64,000 nucleotides of DNA from Pseudomonas sp. Irchel s3h17 (GTDB taxonomy: Bacteria; Pseudomonadota; Gammaproteobacteria; Pseudomonadales; Pseudomonadaceae): contig NZ_FYDL01000015.1 in NCBI RefSeq assembly GCF_900187505.1, positions 1 to 64,000 of the forward strand. The letters are read 5' to 3'. Positions 52,617 through 61,763 of this stretch are shown here, in pieces. A program made the position numbers and the translations under genes. Under the pieces are notes generated by a model that worked only from the letters and a program-made list of their open reading frames with translations, ran no database searches and was not told where the DNA came from. Position 1 is the first letter of the stretch. Each line of letters starts with the position of its first letter.

Positions 52617-52682
52617 CCTGAATCCAGCCAGCATCAAGCCCGGAGTCGCCTTCGGGTTTTGTGCGTTCAACCAAGGACTTTT

Positions 52683-53501
52683 ATGTCGCGTCGTATCTCC
52701 CCCGTCATACCCGGCTTCGGGCTGACGCTGGGTTACACCTTGGTGTACCTCAGTCTGATTGTGCTCATTCCGCTGGCGGCGATGTTCGTGCATGCCGCTC
52801 AACTCACCTGGGATCAGTTCTGGGCAATCATCACCGCGCCACGGGTGCTGGCAGCGTTGCAGCTCAGCTTCGGCACCGCGCTGTGCGCGGCGATCATCAA
52901 CGGCCTCATCGGCACGTTGCTGGCCTGGGTCCTGGTGCGCTACACCTTCCCGGGACGCAAGGTCATCGATGCGATGATCGACCTGCCGTTCGCGCTGCCA
53001 ACGGCGGTGGCCGGTATTGCGCTGACCGCGCTGTACGCGCCGAACGGGCTGGTGGGGCAGTTCGCCGCCGACCTGGGCTTCAAGATCGCCTACACCCCGT
53101 TGGGCATCACCCTGGCGCTGACTTTCGTGACGTTGCCGTTCGTGGTGCGCACGGTGCAGCCGGTATTGGCCGATATTCCACGAGAAATCGAAGAAGCCGC
53201 CGCCTGCCTGGGTGCCAAGCCGTTGCAGGTGTTCCGCTATATCCTGCTGCCGGCCCTGTTGCCGGCCTGGCTGACCGGTTTCGCCCTGGCCTTTGCCCGG
53301 GGAGTCGGCGAGTACGGCTCGGTGATTTTCATCGCCGGCAACATGCCGATGAAAACCGAGATCCTGCCGCTGCTGATCATGGTCAAGCTCGACCAGTACG
53401 ACTACACCGGCGCCACCTCCATCGGCGTGCTGATGCTGGTGGTTTCCTTCGTCCTGTTGCTGCTGATCAACTTGTTGCAGCGGCGTATCGAAACCCCATA
53501 A
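52683..53501 (+). CDS. cysT: Sulfate ABC transporter permease CysT
   Basis: 272-residue inner-membrane permease (also named CysU) with six predicted helices and the permease EAA loop (EIEEAAACLGAKPLQVFRYI). DLPFALPTAVAGIALTALY and RGVGEYGSVIFIAGN are family hallmarks. ATG 52683 is used because the family starts MSRRISPVIPGFGLTLG; eight extra codons upstream are not conserved. Confidence 0.95.
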   Translation: MSRRISPVIPGFGLTLGYTLVYLSLIVLIPLAAMFVHAAQLTWDQFWAIITAPRVLAALQLSFGTALCAAIINGLIGTLLAWVLVRYTFPGRKVIDAMIDLPFALPTAVAGIALTALYAPNGLVGQFAADLGFKIAYTPLGITLALTFVTLPFVVRTVQPVLADIPREIEEAAACLGAKPLQVFRYILLPALLPAWLTGFALAFARGVGEYGSVIFIAGNMPMKTEILPLLIMVKLDQYDYTGATSIGVLMLVVSFVLLLLINLLQRRIETP

Positions 53502-53516
53502 GGAGGCGCGAACACA

Positions 53517-54389
53517 ATGTCCCAATCGTCTATTGCCGCGGCCTCTTCGGCCAACGCCGCCCGCCGTGGCAGTGCCACATCACGGCGGATCCTGATCGTC
53601 CTCGGCTGGCTGATCTTTACCCTGTTTCTGTTGTTGCCGCTGTTCATCGTGGTGTCCCAGGGCCTGAAGCTGGGCCTGGGGGCGTTCTTCACCGCGATCT
53701 TCGAGCCCGATGCCCTGTCGGCCTTGAAGCTGACGGTCATTGCCGTACTGATTTCGGTTCCGCTGAACCTGGTGTTCGGCGTCAGCGCGGCCTGGTGCGT
53801 GAGCAAGTACTCGTTCCGTGGCAAGAGCATGCTGGTGACCCTGATCGACTTGCCGTTCTCGGTGTCGCCAGTGATCGCGGGCCTGGTCTATGTGCTGATG
53901 TTCGGTGCACAGGGGCTGTTCGGTCCATGGCTGCAGGACCACGACATCCAGATCGTGTTTGCCTTGCCGGGCATCGTGCTGGCGACGATTTTCGTCACCG
54001 TGCCGTTCGTGGCCCGTGAACTGATCCCGCTGATGCAGGAGCAGGGCACCCAGGAAGAAGAGGCCGCGCGCTTGCTCGGGGCCAATGGCTGGCAGATGTT
54101 CTGGCACGTCACCGTGCCCAACATCAAATGGGGCCTGATCTACGGCGTGGTGCTGTGTACGGCCCGGGCCATGGGTGAGTTCGGTGCGGTGTCGGTGGTT
54201 TCCGGGCATATCCGCGGGGTGACCAACACCTTGCCGTTGCACGTCGAGATCCTCTACAACGAATACAACCATGTGGCCGCGTTTGCCGTGGCGAGTCTGT
54301 TGCTGATCCTGGCGCTCTTCATCCTGCTGCTCAAGCAGTGGAGCGAATCCCGTATTAACCGCCTGCGCGCCAGCGCCGCGGAGGAATAA
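53517..54389 (+). CDS. cysW: Sulfate ABC transporter permease CysW
   Basis: 290-residue permease that dimerises with CysT. Hallmarks: DLPFSVSPVIAGLVYVLMFG, EEEAARLLGANGWQMFWHV (EAA loop), CTARAMGEFGAVSVVSGHI and HVEILYNEYN. AAGGAGG precedes ATG; the gap from cysT is 15 bp. An Ala/Ser-rich N-terminus precedes the first helix. Confidence 0.95.
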   Translation: MSQSSIAAASSANAARRGSATSRRILIVLGWLIFTLFLLLPLFIVVSQGLKLGLGAFFTAIFEPDALSALKLTVIAVLISVPLNLVFGVSAAWCVSKYSFRGKSMLVTLIDLPFSVSPVIAGLVYVLMFGAQGLFGPWLQDHDIQIVFALPGIVLATIFVTVPFVARELIPLMQEQGTQEEEAARLLGANGWQMFWHVTVPNIKWGLIYGVVLCTARAMGEFGAVSVVSGHIRGVTNTLPLHVEILYNEYNHVAAFAVASLLLILALFILLLKQWSESRINRLRASAAEE

Positions 54390-54392
54390 TTC

Positions 54393-55382
54393 ATGTCGAT
54401 CGAAGTGCGTAACGTCAGCAAGAATTTCAATGCGTTCAAGGCGCTGGACAACATCAGCCTGGACATCCAGAGCGGTGAACTGGTGGCGCTGCTGGGTCCG
54501 TCCGGCTGCGGCAAGACGACGCTGCTGCGAATCATCGCCGGCCTGGAGACCCCGGACCAGGGCAACATCGTGTTCCACGGTGAAGACGTCTCCGGCCACG
54601 ATGTGCGTGATCGCAACGTCGGTTTCGTGTTCCAGCACTACGCCCTGTTCCGCCATATGACGGTGTTCGACAACGTGGCGTTCGGCCTGCGCATGAAACC
54701 GAAAAACCAGCGCCCGAGCGAAAGCCAGATTGCCGCCAAGGTCCACGAACTGCTGAACATGGTGCAGCTCGACTGGTTATCGGATCGCTACCCGGAACAG
54801 CTCTCCGGCGGCCAGCGTCAGCGCATTGCGTTGGCCCGTGCCCTGGCGGTGGAGCCGAAGGTGTTGCTGCTCGACGAGCCGTTCGGCGCCCTCGATGCCA
54901 AGGTCCGTAAAGAGCTGCGCCGCTGGTTGGCGCGTCTGCACGAAGACATCAACCTGACCTCGGTGTTCGTGACCCACGACCAGGAAGAAGCGATGGAAGT
55001 GGCCGACCGCATCGTGGTGATGAACAAGGGGGTGATCGAGCAGATCGGCTCACCCGGTGATGTCTACGAAAACCCGGCCAGCGATTTTGTGTACCACTTC
55101 CTCGGTGACTCCAACCGCTTGCATTTGGGCGAAGACAATCACGTGCTGTTCCGGCCGCACGAAGTGTCGCTGTCGCGCCATGAGCTTGCCGATCACCACG
55201 CCGCCGAAGTCCGCGACATCCGCCCTCTGGGAGCGACGACGCGGGTGACCTTGAAAGTGGAAGGGCAGAGTGAATTGATCGAGGCCGAAGTGGTGAAGGA
55301 CCACGACAGCCTGACGGGCCTGGCCAAGGGCGAAACGCTGTTCTTCAAACCCAAGGTCTGGCAGAAAATCGCCAATATCTGA
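54393..55382 (+). CDS. cysA: Sulfate/thiosulfate ABC transporter ATPase CysA
   Basis: 329-residue ATPase. Walker A GPSGCGKTT, Q-loop FQHYALF, signature LSGGQRQR, Walker B LLLDEPFGALD and switch His in VTHDQEEA. A C-terminal TOBE-like region (LFRPHEVSLSRHE) follows. Three bases after cysW; the last gene of the operon. A REP-like hairpin follows and may act as the 3' stem. Confidence 0.96.
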   Translation: MSIEVRNVSKNFNAFKALDNISLDIQSGELVALLGPSGCGKTTLLRIIAGLETPDQGNIVFHGEDVSGHDVRDRNVGFVFQHYALFRHMTVFDNVAFGLRMKPKNQRPSESQIAAKVHELLNMVQLDWLSDRYPEQLSGGQRQRIALARALAVEPKVLLLDEPFGALDAKVRKELRRWLARLHEDINLTSVFVTHDQEEAMEVADRIVVMNKGVIEQIGSPGDVYENPASDFVYHFLGDSNRLHLGEDNHVLFRPHEVSLSRHELADHHAAEVRDIRPLGATTRVTLKVEGQSELIEAEVVKDHDSLTGLAKGETLFFKPKVWQKIANI

Positions 55383-55394
55383 AAGCGTTGCACG

Positions 55395-55416
55395 CAAGCG
55401 GGGCGCCCCCCGCTTG
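55395..55416. repeat. REP-like hairpin between cysA and the convergent gene
   Basis: CAAGCGGGG and CCCCGCTTG around four bases, followed by CTCGCGAGGG. A 9-bp perfect stem of the REP type without a T-run. Confidence 0.7.
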
Positions 55417-55430
55417 CTCGCGAGGGTGTC

Positions 55431-55955
55431 CTACGCCGCAGCGCGTTTTGGATTGATCCGCACCACCCCCGCCCGCGCCTCGATCTGCTCCTTGAGGTCA
55501 TGGCGCATGCCGAGCATGAACGCCAGCTCCGCGACCACGAACAGCGGTCCGACAATCAACCCGGTCACATCGTCGACAAACGCCGGTTTGCGCCCTTCGT
55601 AATAGTGGCCGACAAACTGGATCGCCCAGCCGAGCACAAACATCGCAATACCACTGCCCAGCCAGAGCAGCGTACTGTGTGCCGCGAGGATCTGGCCGAG
55701 CCAGATGGACAGGCCCAGCAGCACCGTCATCACCACGCCCAGGCGCACCTCCAGGCGCAAGTAGAACCACGCCGAGGCCAATGCCAGCAGCACCGCCGGT
55801 GACAGCCAGAACCCGGCCACAGGCCATCCCGGACGTGACAGCAATACGGCGACGGCAACCACGATCAGCGGAATGCCGATAAAGTGGCTGGCGATGTTGC
55901 GCGGGTCACGGTGGTACGCGGCGTATTGACTGAGGTGGTCAACGAGGCTTTTCAT
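55431..55955 (-). CDS. DUF962 (Mpo1-like) membrane protein
   Basis: 174 residues from ATG 55955, preceded by AGGAGG. It has the DUF962/YGL010w pattern: DHLSQYAAYHRDPRNIASHFIGIP, membrane helices, and QFVGHYYEGRKPAFVDD with the conserved His. Yeast Mpo1 is an Fe(II) dioxygenase of fatty acid alpha-oxidation; the conserved His residues are present here, but function in bacteria is inferred. Confidence 0.87.
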   Translation of the reverse strand: MKSLVDHLSQYAAYHRDPRNIASHFIGIPLIVVAVAVLLSRPGWPVAGFWLSPAVLLALASAWFYLRLEVRLGVVMTVLLGLSIWLGQILAAHSTLLWLGSGIAMFVLGWAIQFVGHYYEGRKPAFVDDVTGLIVGPLFVVAELAFMLGMRHDLKEQIEARAGVVRINPKRAAA

Positions 55956-56040
55956 TGTTATTCCTCCTGTAGGGATGCTGATCATGCCCTGCGATCCGTC
56001 GTGGCACTGTCAGCCACGCGACAATCATTTTGGAGTCTTC

Positions 56041-56727
56041 ATGCCAATACAGGCCTGGCGGTCATGCCTGATGCAGGGGCAGTGGTTCAGTCATTTGTCG
56101 TCCTCTCTACAGGATAGCCTGCTGTCCCTGGCCCGCCCGCGGCGGCTGGCGTCGGGCCAGCGGCTGTTCGGGCGCGGCGATGCACCGTGTGGCCTGTACG
56201 CGGTGCTGGAAGGCGCGGTGCGCGTCGGTGCGGTCAGTGAACAGGGCAAGGAGGCGTTGTTGAGCCTGATCGAAGCGCCGCACTGGTTTGGCGAGATCTG
56301 CCTGTTCGATGGCCAGCCACGCACCCATGATGCCTACGCCGTTGGCGAGTGCACCTTGCTGCAGATTCCGCAGGCCAGCCTGCTGGCTTTTCTCGACCAG
56401 CAACCGCAGCACTGGCGGCAGCTGGCGTTGTTGATGAGCCATAAACTGCGCCTGACCTTCATCAACCTCGAGCAGTTGACCCTGCTGCCGGCACCGGCGC
56501 GGGTGGCGCACCGCTTGCTGATGATCGCCGACGGTTACGGCGAGTTCGAGCACGCCCGTCGTGTCCTGCAGTTACCTCAGGAGCAGTTGGCGCTGTTGCT
56601 GTCCCTGTCCCGCCAGACCACCAACCAGATCCTCAAGGACCTGGAAAACCAGGGCATCCTCAGCCTCGGTTATGGTGAGATCGAGATTCTCGATGCCCAG
56701 CGCTTGCGGGCATTGGCGGGCCTCTGA
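56041..56727 (+). CDS. Crp/Fnr-family transcriptional regulator
   Basis: 228 residues from ATG 56041. The N-terminal cyclic-nucleotide-type domain has LASGQRLFGRGDAPCGLYAVLEGAVRV and HWFGEICLFDGQPRTHDAYAV, though the Arg-Ser pair that binds cAMP in Crp is replaced. The C-terminal helix-turn-helix is QEQLALLLSLSRQTTNQILKDLENQG. No Fnr-type Cys cluster. In-frame ATG codons upstream (from 55975) are possible but less likely. Divergent from the DUF962 gene. Confidence 0.88.
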   Translation: MPIQAWRSCLMQGQWFSHLSSSLQDSLLSLARPRRLASGQRLFGRGDAPCGLYAVLEGAVRVGAVSEQGKEALLSLIEAPHWFGEICLFDGQPRTHDAYAVGECTLLQIPQASLLAFLDQQPQHWRQLALLMSHKLRLTFINLEQLTLLPAPARVAHRLLMIADGYGEFEHARRVLQLPQEQLALLLSLSRQTTNQILKDLENQGILSLGYGEIEILDAQRLRALAGL

Positions 56728-56837
56728 GTTCCTCACCTGATTTCGGTCGCCGTGTAGGAACTGGGGCATCAAGTGGCGTGTTGCGTAGCTGCGAAGCGCC
56801 GTCTGGTCAGGGAATGAGCTAAGCTATGGTCTAATAG

Positions 56838-56894
56838 TGCATTAAATATGATGCATAATATGTAAATTATTAGAAAAGCACTGTATATGATGCA
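56838..56894. promoter_or_regulatory. Candidate HipB operators
   Basis: TATGATGCA occurs twice, at 56847-56855 and 56886-56894, exactly 39 bp apart, in an A+T-rich stretch just before hipB. The first copy also forms an inverted repeat with TGCAT at 56838-56842. Repeated boxes upstream of hipBA are the usual autoregulation sites. Confidence 0.6.
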
Positions 56895-56904
56895 GGTATG
56901 ACGG

Positions 56905-57153
56905 ATGGAAAACCTTGGAAAGCTGATCAGGTCGCTCCGTAAAGAACGCAAGCTGACACAACAAGAACTGGCAAAGCAGTATGGGATGAGCCGCGCCACT
57001 ATCTCCGGTATCGAGAATAACTCGTTGTCCGAAATCGGTATCCGCAAGGTTGAAGCCATTCTCAATGGCTTTGGATACGAACTCACGGCCGCACCTCGAC
57101 AATCGAAGCGTCCGACTCTGGACAGCCTGAAAAAGGTCGACTTCCATGGTTGA
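56905..57153 (+). CDS. hipB: HipB-like antitoxin (XRE helix-turn-helix)
   Basis: 82-residue DNA-binding antitoxin. Helix-turn-helix LTQQELAKQYGMSRATISGIEN, followed by ALNGFGYEL-type end (EAILNGFGYEL) and a basic tail. It overlaps hipA by 8 bp, as usual in hipBA operons. It would repress its own promoter and neutralise HipA. Confidence 0.9.
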   Translation: MENLGKLIRSLRKERKLTQQELAKQYGMSRATISGIENNSLSEIGIRKVEAILNGFGYELTAAPRQSKRPTLDSLKKVDFHG

Positions 57154-58378
57154 GCCGCACGATACGCACAGGTTGCACATCAGTGTATCCGGCACTTCGG
57201 TGGGGACCTTGGGCCGCAGTCAGTCTCGCGTTGACTCAGTGTTTACCTACGGCGAGGACGCGCAGGAAGAAAACGCCGTCTCGCTGACCATGCCGGTGCG
57301 CCTTGAGAGTTACACGTGGGAGCGGGGAGTGCCGCCGGTGTTTGAAATGAATCTGCCGGAAGGGGCGCTGCGTGAAGCGCTGGTCCGTCGCTTCAGTAAG
57401 GCGGTTCGAGGGTTTGACGACTTCGCGATGTTGGCGATCACGGGCCCCCATCAGTTGGGTCGACTGGGGATTACGGAGGGTCAGGGCGCGAGTGACCGGC
57501 CACCTGAAACCAGCCTTGCAGACCTTCTGGTGCATGACGGCGCCCAGGGGTTGTTTGATGATCTGTTGCACACCTATGGCCAATATTCGGGCGTTTCCGG
57601 TGTGCAGCCCAAAGTGCTGGTTCGTGACAGCGCGACCACCATCGATCGGCTGACCCATCGTGGGGCAACCCATCTGGTCAAGACCTTTCGCCCGCAGGAA
57701 TACCCTGAGCTGGCCGCTAATGAGTACTTCTGCATGCGGGCTGCCCTGCATTCCGGGCTGGAAGTACCTGGGTTCGAGCTCAGTGAGCGCGGCAAATTTC
57801 TGGTCGTCGAACGTTTTGATCTGAATGGCCAGGGCTATCTGGGCTTTGAAGATTTCTGCGTGCTCAATGCCTGGCCTTCCAGGGCTAAATACGATGGCTC
57901 ATACGAAGGGGTCGCCAAACAGATCAAGGCGTTCGTCTCCCCAGCGTTGCTGAACCAGGCCCTTGAGTCGTTCTTCAAGACGGTTGCATTGTCATCGGGT
58001 CTGAAAAATGGTGACGCCCACCTCAAGAACTTTGGTGTGCTTTACCCGCACTGCGGTGCTGATGCGCCCATCCGCTTCGCTCCGGCCTATGACATCGTCA
58101 CCACCTCGGTCTACATCAAGACCGACAGCATGGCGTTGTTATTGGGTGGGTCAAAGGCATGGCCCAAATACAAAATGCTCATGCGTTTTGGCCGGTCGGC
58201 CTGCAACCTGACGGAGGGCCGCTGCAATGAACTACTGCAACAAGTCGTCCATGGGATGGACGTAGCGATGGTCGAGATGCTGGATTATTGCAGGACAAAC
58301 CGTGCGTTTGCCGAAATGGGTGCTGCGATGATCGAGCAGTGGCGATCAGGTGTCATGCGCAGTCTGGTGAAAGGCTGA
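57146..58378 (+). CDS. hipA: HipA-like Ser/Thr kinase toxin
   Basis: 410 residues, close to the usual size. N-terminal small domain with TMPVRLESYTWERGVPPVFEMNLPEG, then a kinase core: SGVQPKVLV (ATP loop), HLVKTFRP with the ATP-binding Lys, catalytic Asp290 in GDAHLKNFG, and the metal Asp in PAYDIV. HipA kinases inactivate aminoacyl-tRNA synthetases in E. coli; the target here is unknown. It ends directly against the convergent AraC gene. All catalytic residues are present. Confidence 0.92.
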   Translation: MVEPHDTHRLHISVSGTSVGTLGRSQSRVDSVFTYGEDAQEENAVSLTMPVRLESYTWERGVPPVFEMNLPEGALREALVRRFSKAVRGFDDFAMLAITGPHQLGRLGITEGQGASDRPPETSLADLLVHDGAQGLFDDLLHTYGQYSGVSGVQPKVLVRDSATTIDRLTHRGATHLVKTFRPQEYPELAANEYFCMRAALHSGLEVPGFELSERGKFLVVERFDLNGQGYLGFEDFCVLNAWPSRAKYDGSYEGVAKQIKAFVSPALLNQALESFFKTVALSSGLKNGDAHLKNFGVLYPHCGADAPIRFAPAYDIVTTSVYIKTDSMALLLGGSKAWPKYKMLMRFGRSACNLTEGRCNELLQQVVHGMDVAMVEMLDYCRTNRAFAEMGAAMIEQWRSGVMRSLVKG

Positions 58379-59383
58379 TCAGCGCAACCCGTCGCGAAAC
58401 TGTCCCGGTGTCATGCCGGTCCAGCGCTTGAAGGCGCGGCTGAAGCTGCTGGTGTCGGCAAACCCCAGCAGGTAGCTGATTTCGCTCAGTGAACATTGCG
58501 GATCGCGCAGGTGCAGCAGGGCCAGGTTTTCGCGGCTTTCGTTGAGCAGGGTGTCGAAGCGACAGCCCTCATCCGCCAAGTGCCGTTGCAGGCTGCGCAA
58601 GCTCAGGTGCAGCGCCTGGGCGATGCGTTCGGCGCTGGGTTCGCCCTCGGGCAATTGCTCTTCAATGGCATCGCGAACCTTGCGCTCCCAGGTCAGGGGC
58701 TTGAGTTGCGCCAGGGTGCGCTTGAGCACGGTTTCGTTGTGCTCGGCCAGTTCCGGGTTGGCGTCGTCCAGGTGGCTGTCGAAGTCTTCGAGGGCAAACT
58801 CCAGTCGATCTTCGTCGGCGGCGAAGTACACCGGTGAGCGGAACACCTTGTGCCAAGGGTGAGGATCCATCGGCTCCGGGCGGCGCAGGTACACCGCCAG
58901 CGGCGCGTACTCGCGGCCCAGGCGGTTGCGGCAGGTGCGCACGTAGATCGCGGCAAAGGCGTCGATGGCTTCCGGGGCGGGGGCCGGGCTGCCTTCGGGC
59001 ACCTGGAGGGTGAAGCGATAGCGGTCCTCGGCGCGACTCAGGTGCAGGTCCAGGGCGTCGCTGACCACCTGGTGATAGCGCACGATGCGTTCGAACACTT
59101 CCCGCAGGCTGCCACTGGCGACCAGCGCATAACCCAATGCGTGGAAGGTCGTGGGGCTGACAAACCGCGACACCCGCAGACCGATGGCCGGGTCGCCACT
59201 GGCGTGCACCGCCACTTCCCACAAGCGAGTGGTTGCCGACAGTGGATAGCGGGCATTGGGGTCGTCCATCAGTTGTGGATCGAGCCCGGCCTGCTGGCAC
59301 AGTGCCGCGCTGTCGAGTCCCAGGGCGTCGAGTTGCTTGCGCAGGGCGCGGGTCCAGCTGGCGAGGGAGGTGGGTTCAATCAT
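58379..59383 (-). CDS. AraC-family transcriptional regulator
   Basis: 334 residues. The N-terminal AraC-binding-type (arabinose_bd-like) domain has ARYPLSATTRLWEVAVHASGDPAIGLRV and PTTFHALGYALVASGSLREVFERIVRY; the C-terminal two helix-turn-helix motifs are ERIAQALHLSLRSLQRHLADEG and LSEISYLLGFADTSSFSRAFKRWTG. Divergent from the desaturase gene, which it probably activates. This OruR/ArgR-like architecture is common next to lipid genes. Confidence 0.9.
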   Translation of the reverse strand: MIEPTSLASWTRALRKQLDALGLDSAALCQQAGLDPQLMDDPNARYPLSATTRLWEVAVHASGDPAIGLRVSRFVSPTTFHALGYALVASGSLREVFERIVRYHQVVSDALDLHLSRAEDRYRFTLQVPEGSPAPAPEAIDAFAAIYVRTCRNRLGREYAPLAVYLRRPEPMDPHPWHKVFRSPVYFAADEDRLEFALEDFDSHLDDANPELAEHNETVLKRTLAQLKPLTWERKVRDAIEEQLPEGEPSAERIAQALHLSLRSLQRHLADEGCRFDTLLNESRENLALLHLRDPQCSLSEISYLLGFADTSSFSRAFKRWTGMTPGQFRDGLR

Positions 59384-59483
59384 GATGATTGGCGCTTCCG
59401 GTCAACAGGTTGGCGTTCACAGCTAACGCCCGGCGCAAGTGCACAGGGCAGGATGCGAGCATCAATAACCAGAGGATGGAAGC

Positions 59484-60557
59484 ATGCACGGTACTTCTGC
59501 AAGTCCCCAGGGCCAGAATGCACAGCAACGATCGGCGCATATCCGCCAAGTGGTGCTCGCCCGAGGCGTCGAACTGCGCCAGCGCTACCCGCTGCTCAAT
59601 CATCAGGATGCCCTTGGCGCGGGCATTCTGGCCTTCGCACTGGCCGGGATGATCGGTTCGGCGACGTTATACATGACGGGGTACATGGCCTGGTGGACAT
59701 GCCTGCTGCTGAATGCTTTTTTTGCGTCGTTGACCCATGAACTGGAGCACGACCTGATCCACAGCATGTACTTCCGTAAACAACGCGTGCCGCACAACCT
59801 GATGATGGGCCTGGTGTGGCTGGCGCGTCCGAGCACCATCAATCCGTGGATCCGCCGCCACCTGCACCTCAATCACCACAAGGTGTCCGGCACTGAAGCC
59901 GACATGGAAGAGCGCGCCATCACCAATGGCGAGCCTTGGGGTGTCGCGCGCTTGCTGATGGTCGGTGACAACGTGATGTCGGCGTTTATCCGTGTGCTGC
60001 GGGCCAGGACCTGGGCCCACAAGTCGAGCATCCTGCAGCGCAGCCTGAAGGTCTATGCGCCGCTGGCACTGATGCATTGGGGCGCGTGGTATGTGTTCCT
60101 CGGCTTTCACGGGATCAACGGCGTCGCCTGGCTGATGGGCACCTCGGTGGAGTGGTCGGCGACGACCTTGTCAGTGATGCAGGCGATCGATATCGCCGTA
60201 GTGGTGATCATCGGCCCGAACGTATTGCGCACCTTTTGCCTGCACTTTGTCAGCTCAAACATGCACTACTACGGCGACCTCGAGGCGGGCAACGTGATCC
60301 AGCAGACCCAGGTACTCAACCCCTGGTGGATGTGGCCGTTGCAGGCGTTCTGCTTCAACTTCGGCAGCAGCCACGGCATTCATCATTTTGTGGTGAAGGA
60401 GCCGTTCTACATTCGCCAGATGACCGTGCCGGTGGCGCACAAGGTGATGCGGGAGATGGGGGTGCGGTTTAACGATTTCGGCACGTTTGGCCGGGCGAAC
60501 CGGTTTGTGCGCAAAGAACGACAGGCAGTTGATATCGCGGTAGCGGCTCAAACCTAG
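59484..60557 (+). CDS. Fatty-acid desaturase family protein
   Basis: 357-residue di-iron membrane enzyme. Histidine boxes HELEHDLIH, HLHLNHH and HGIHHF, with an additional SNMHYYGD near residue 260. Four membrane segments. GAGGATGG precedes ATG. The box spacing differs from DesA, and the boxes resemble alkane hydroxylase/sphingolipid-type desaturases more. Substrate unknown; regulation by the divergent AraC gene is inferred. Confidence 0.85.
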   Translation: MHGTSASPQGQNAQQRSAHIRQVVLARGVELRQRYPLLNHQDALGAGILAFALAGMIGSATLYMTGYMAWWTCLLLNAFFASLTHELEHDLIHSMYFRKQRVPHNLMMGLVWLARPSTINPWIRRHLHLNHHKVSGTEADMEERAITNGEPWGVARLLMVGDNVMSAFIRVLRARTWAHKSSILQRSLKVYAPLALMHWGAWYVFLGFHGINGVAWLMGTSVEWSATTLSVMQAIDIAVVVIIGPNVLRTFCLHFVSSNMHYYGDLEAGNVIQQTQVLNPWWMWPLQAFCFNFGSSHGIHHFVVKEPFYIRQMTVPVAHKVMREMGVRFNDFGTFGRANRFVRKERQAVDIAVAAQT

Positions 60558-60615
60558 TTGTTCCTGCGTTGTGTGCGGGCACAAGCTGTGACGGTCGCCC
60601 TGACGTTTAGCCGGT

Positions 60616-60657
60616 GCTGATCACCGGAAAAAGCCAGCCCGGTTACCGGTGATCAGC
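60616..60657. other. 12-bp perfect inverted repeat
   Basis: GCTGATCACCGG at 60616-60627 and CCGGTGATCAGC at 60646-60657, 18 bp apart. No T-run follows. It lies 59 bp past the desaturase stop and may protect the mRNA 3' end or bind a regulator. The rest of 60558-60765 shows no gene. Confidence 0.55.
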
Positions 60658-60765
60658 AGGCAGGTTGGTGCTTTGCAGTCCTTGGCATGACTCAGTGTGA
60701 CGAACTTTATGGCCGCGTCGGGAGCGATGTGGCCTTCGACGAACGCTTGAATTGCATATCGCTTA

Positions 60766-60991
60766 TTGATCTATGTTAAGTATTAAATATTACTTTAAAG
60801 AATAAGCGTTTGAAGTGATGATTGGTTCGGCGATGCAGTGGCGCCCTACGTTGAAGGGCTGATTCATTAGATTGAAACCTTGATCCGGTATCCCTCTACG
60901 CAAGAGAGCAGCGCGTGACGTTACCGTTGCCTGCGCTTGAATCCATCGATTTCCGGGGCCGTCTCCTTGGCAGGGTGCGGCCCTTTTTTTA
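60766..60991 (+). ncRNA. Candidate small RNA with its own promoter and terminator
   Basis: A sigma-70-like promoter, TTGATC (60766-60771), 16 bp, TATTAC (60788-60793), is followed about 165 bp later by a strong terminator: GGGCCG (60956-60961) and CGGCCC (60978-60983) plus a seven-T run. The nearest upstream gene ends at 60557 and no ORF with a ribosome site lies between, so the terminator is otherwise orphaned. Predicted transcript about 190 nt, starting near 60800. Confidence 0.45.
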
Positions 60992-61126
60992 TTTGGGAAA
61001 ACCACGGTGTGTGGAAAGGTTCTTCATATTCTATTTAGGTCTTATTTAATGAATTCTTATTCCTTAACGAATATAAGTCTCGTCCCTATACTCGCTCAGG
61101 AATAGACACGCACAGGAGAGCCCCCC

Positions 61127-61708
61127 ATGCGCAACGAATCCATTCGCTACCTGATTGTGCCGGGCTGGCAGGGATCGCCAGACGATCATTGGCAAACCCA
61201 CTGGCAGAACAGCCTGCCGAACAGCGCACGGGTCGAGCAGGCCGATTGGCTGACGCCGCGCCGTGAAGACTGGGTGGCCGCGTTGGCCGAAGCGATCGAT
61301 GCCGACAGCACGCCGGTGATCCTGATCGCCCACAGCCTGGGTTGCATCACCGTCGCGCATTGGGCAGCCACCGCGCCGTCGCAGGCGCTGCGTCAGGTTC
61401 GCGGGGCCCTGCTGGTGGCGCCTGCCGACGTCGAACGCCCGGCTTGCGTGCCGGCCTTGCGCAACTTTGCACCGATTCCGATGCACCTGCTGCCGTTCCC
61501 GAGCCAGGTCGTCAGCGCCGATAACGACGCGGCGGTCAGCGCGCCGCGCGCCCTTGAGCTGGCGCGCCATTGGGGCGCCGAGGCCGGCATCCTGGCCGGT
61601 GCCGGGCACATCAATGTGAAGTCCGGTCACCATCGCTGGGAGCAGGGTTTTGCCTACCTGTATCGCCTGCAAACCCGCATGGAACATCGCGCCCTGCGTC
61701 GCGCCTGA
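61127..61708 (+). CDS. RBBP9/YdeN-family alpha/beta hydrolase
   Basis: Small serine hydrolase, 193 residues. YLIVPGWQGSPDDHWQTHWQ start, nucleophile elbow AHSLGC (GxSxG-like), acidic residue in SADNDAAVS and catalytic His in GAGHINVKSG. AGGAG lies before ATG. It lies 55 bp upstream of the sigma-54 regulator gene. An A+T-rich stretch before it (61040-61080) contains TTATTC and GAATA boxes. Substrate unknown. Confidence 0.88.
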   Translation: MRNESIRYLIVPGWQGSPDDHWQTHWQNSLPNSARVEQADWLTPRREDWVAALAEAIDADSTPVILIAHSLGCITVAHWAATAPSQALRQVRGALLVAPADVERPACVPALRNFAPIPMHLLPFPSQVVSADNDAAVSAPRALELARHWGAEAGILAGAGHINVKSGHHRWEQGFAYLYRLQTRMEHRALRRA

Positions 61709-61763
61709 ACATCCTTTTCATTGCAACGCCCCCGTCCGCCGACGGTTTGGGCGGGAGTCCGTC

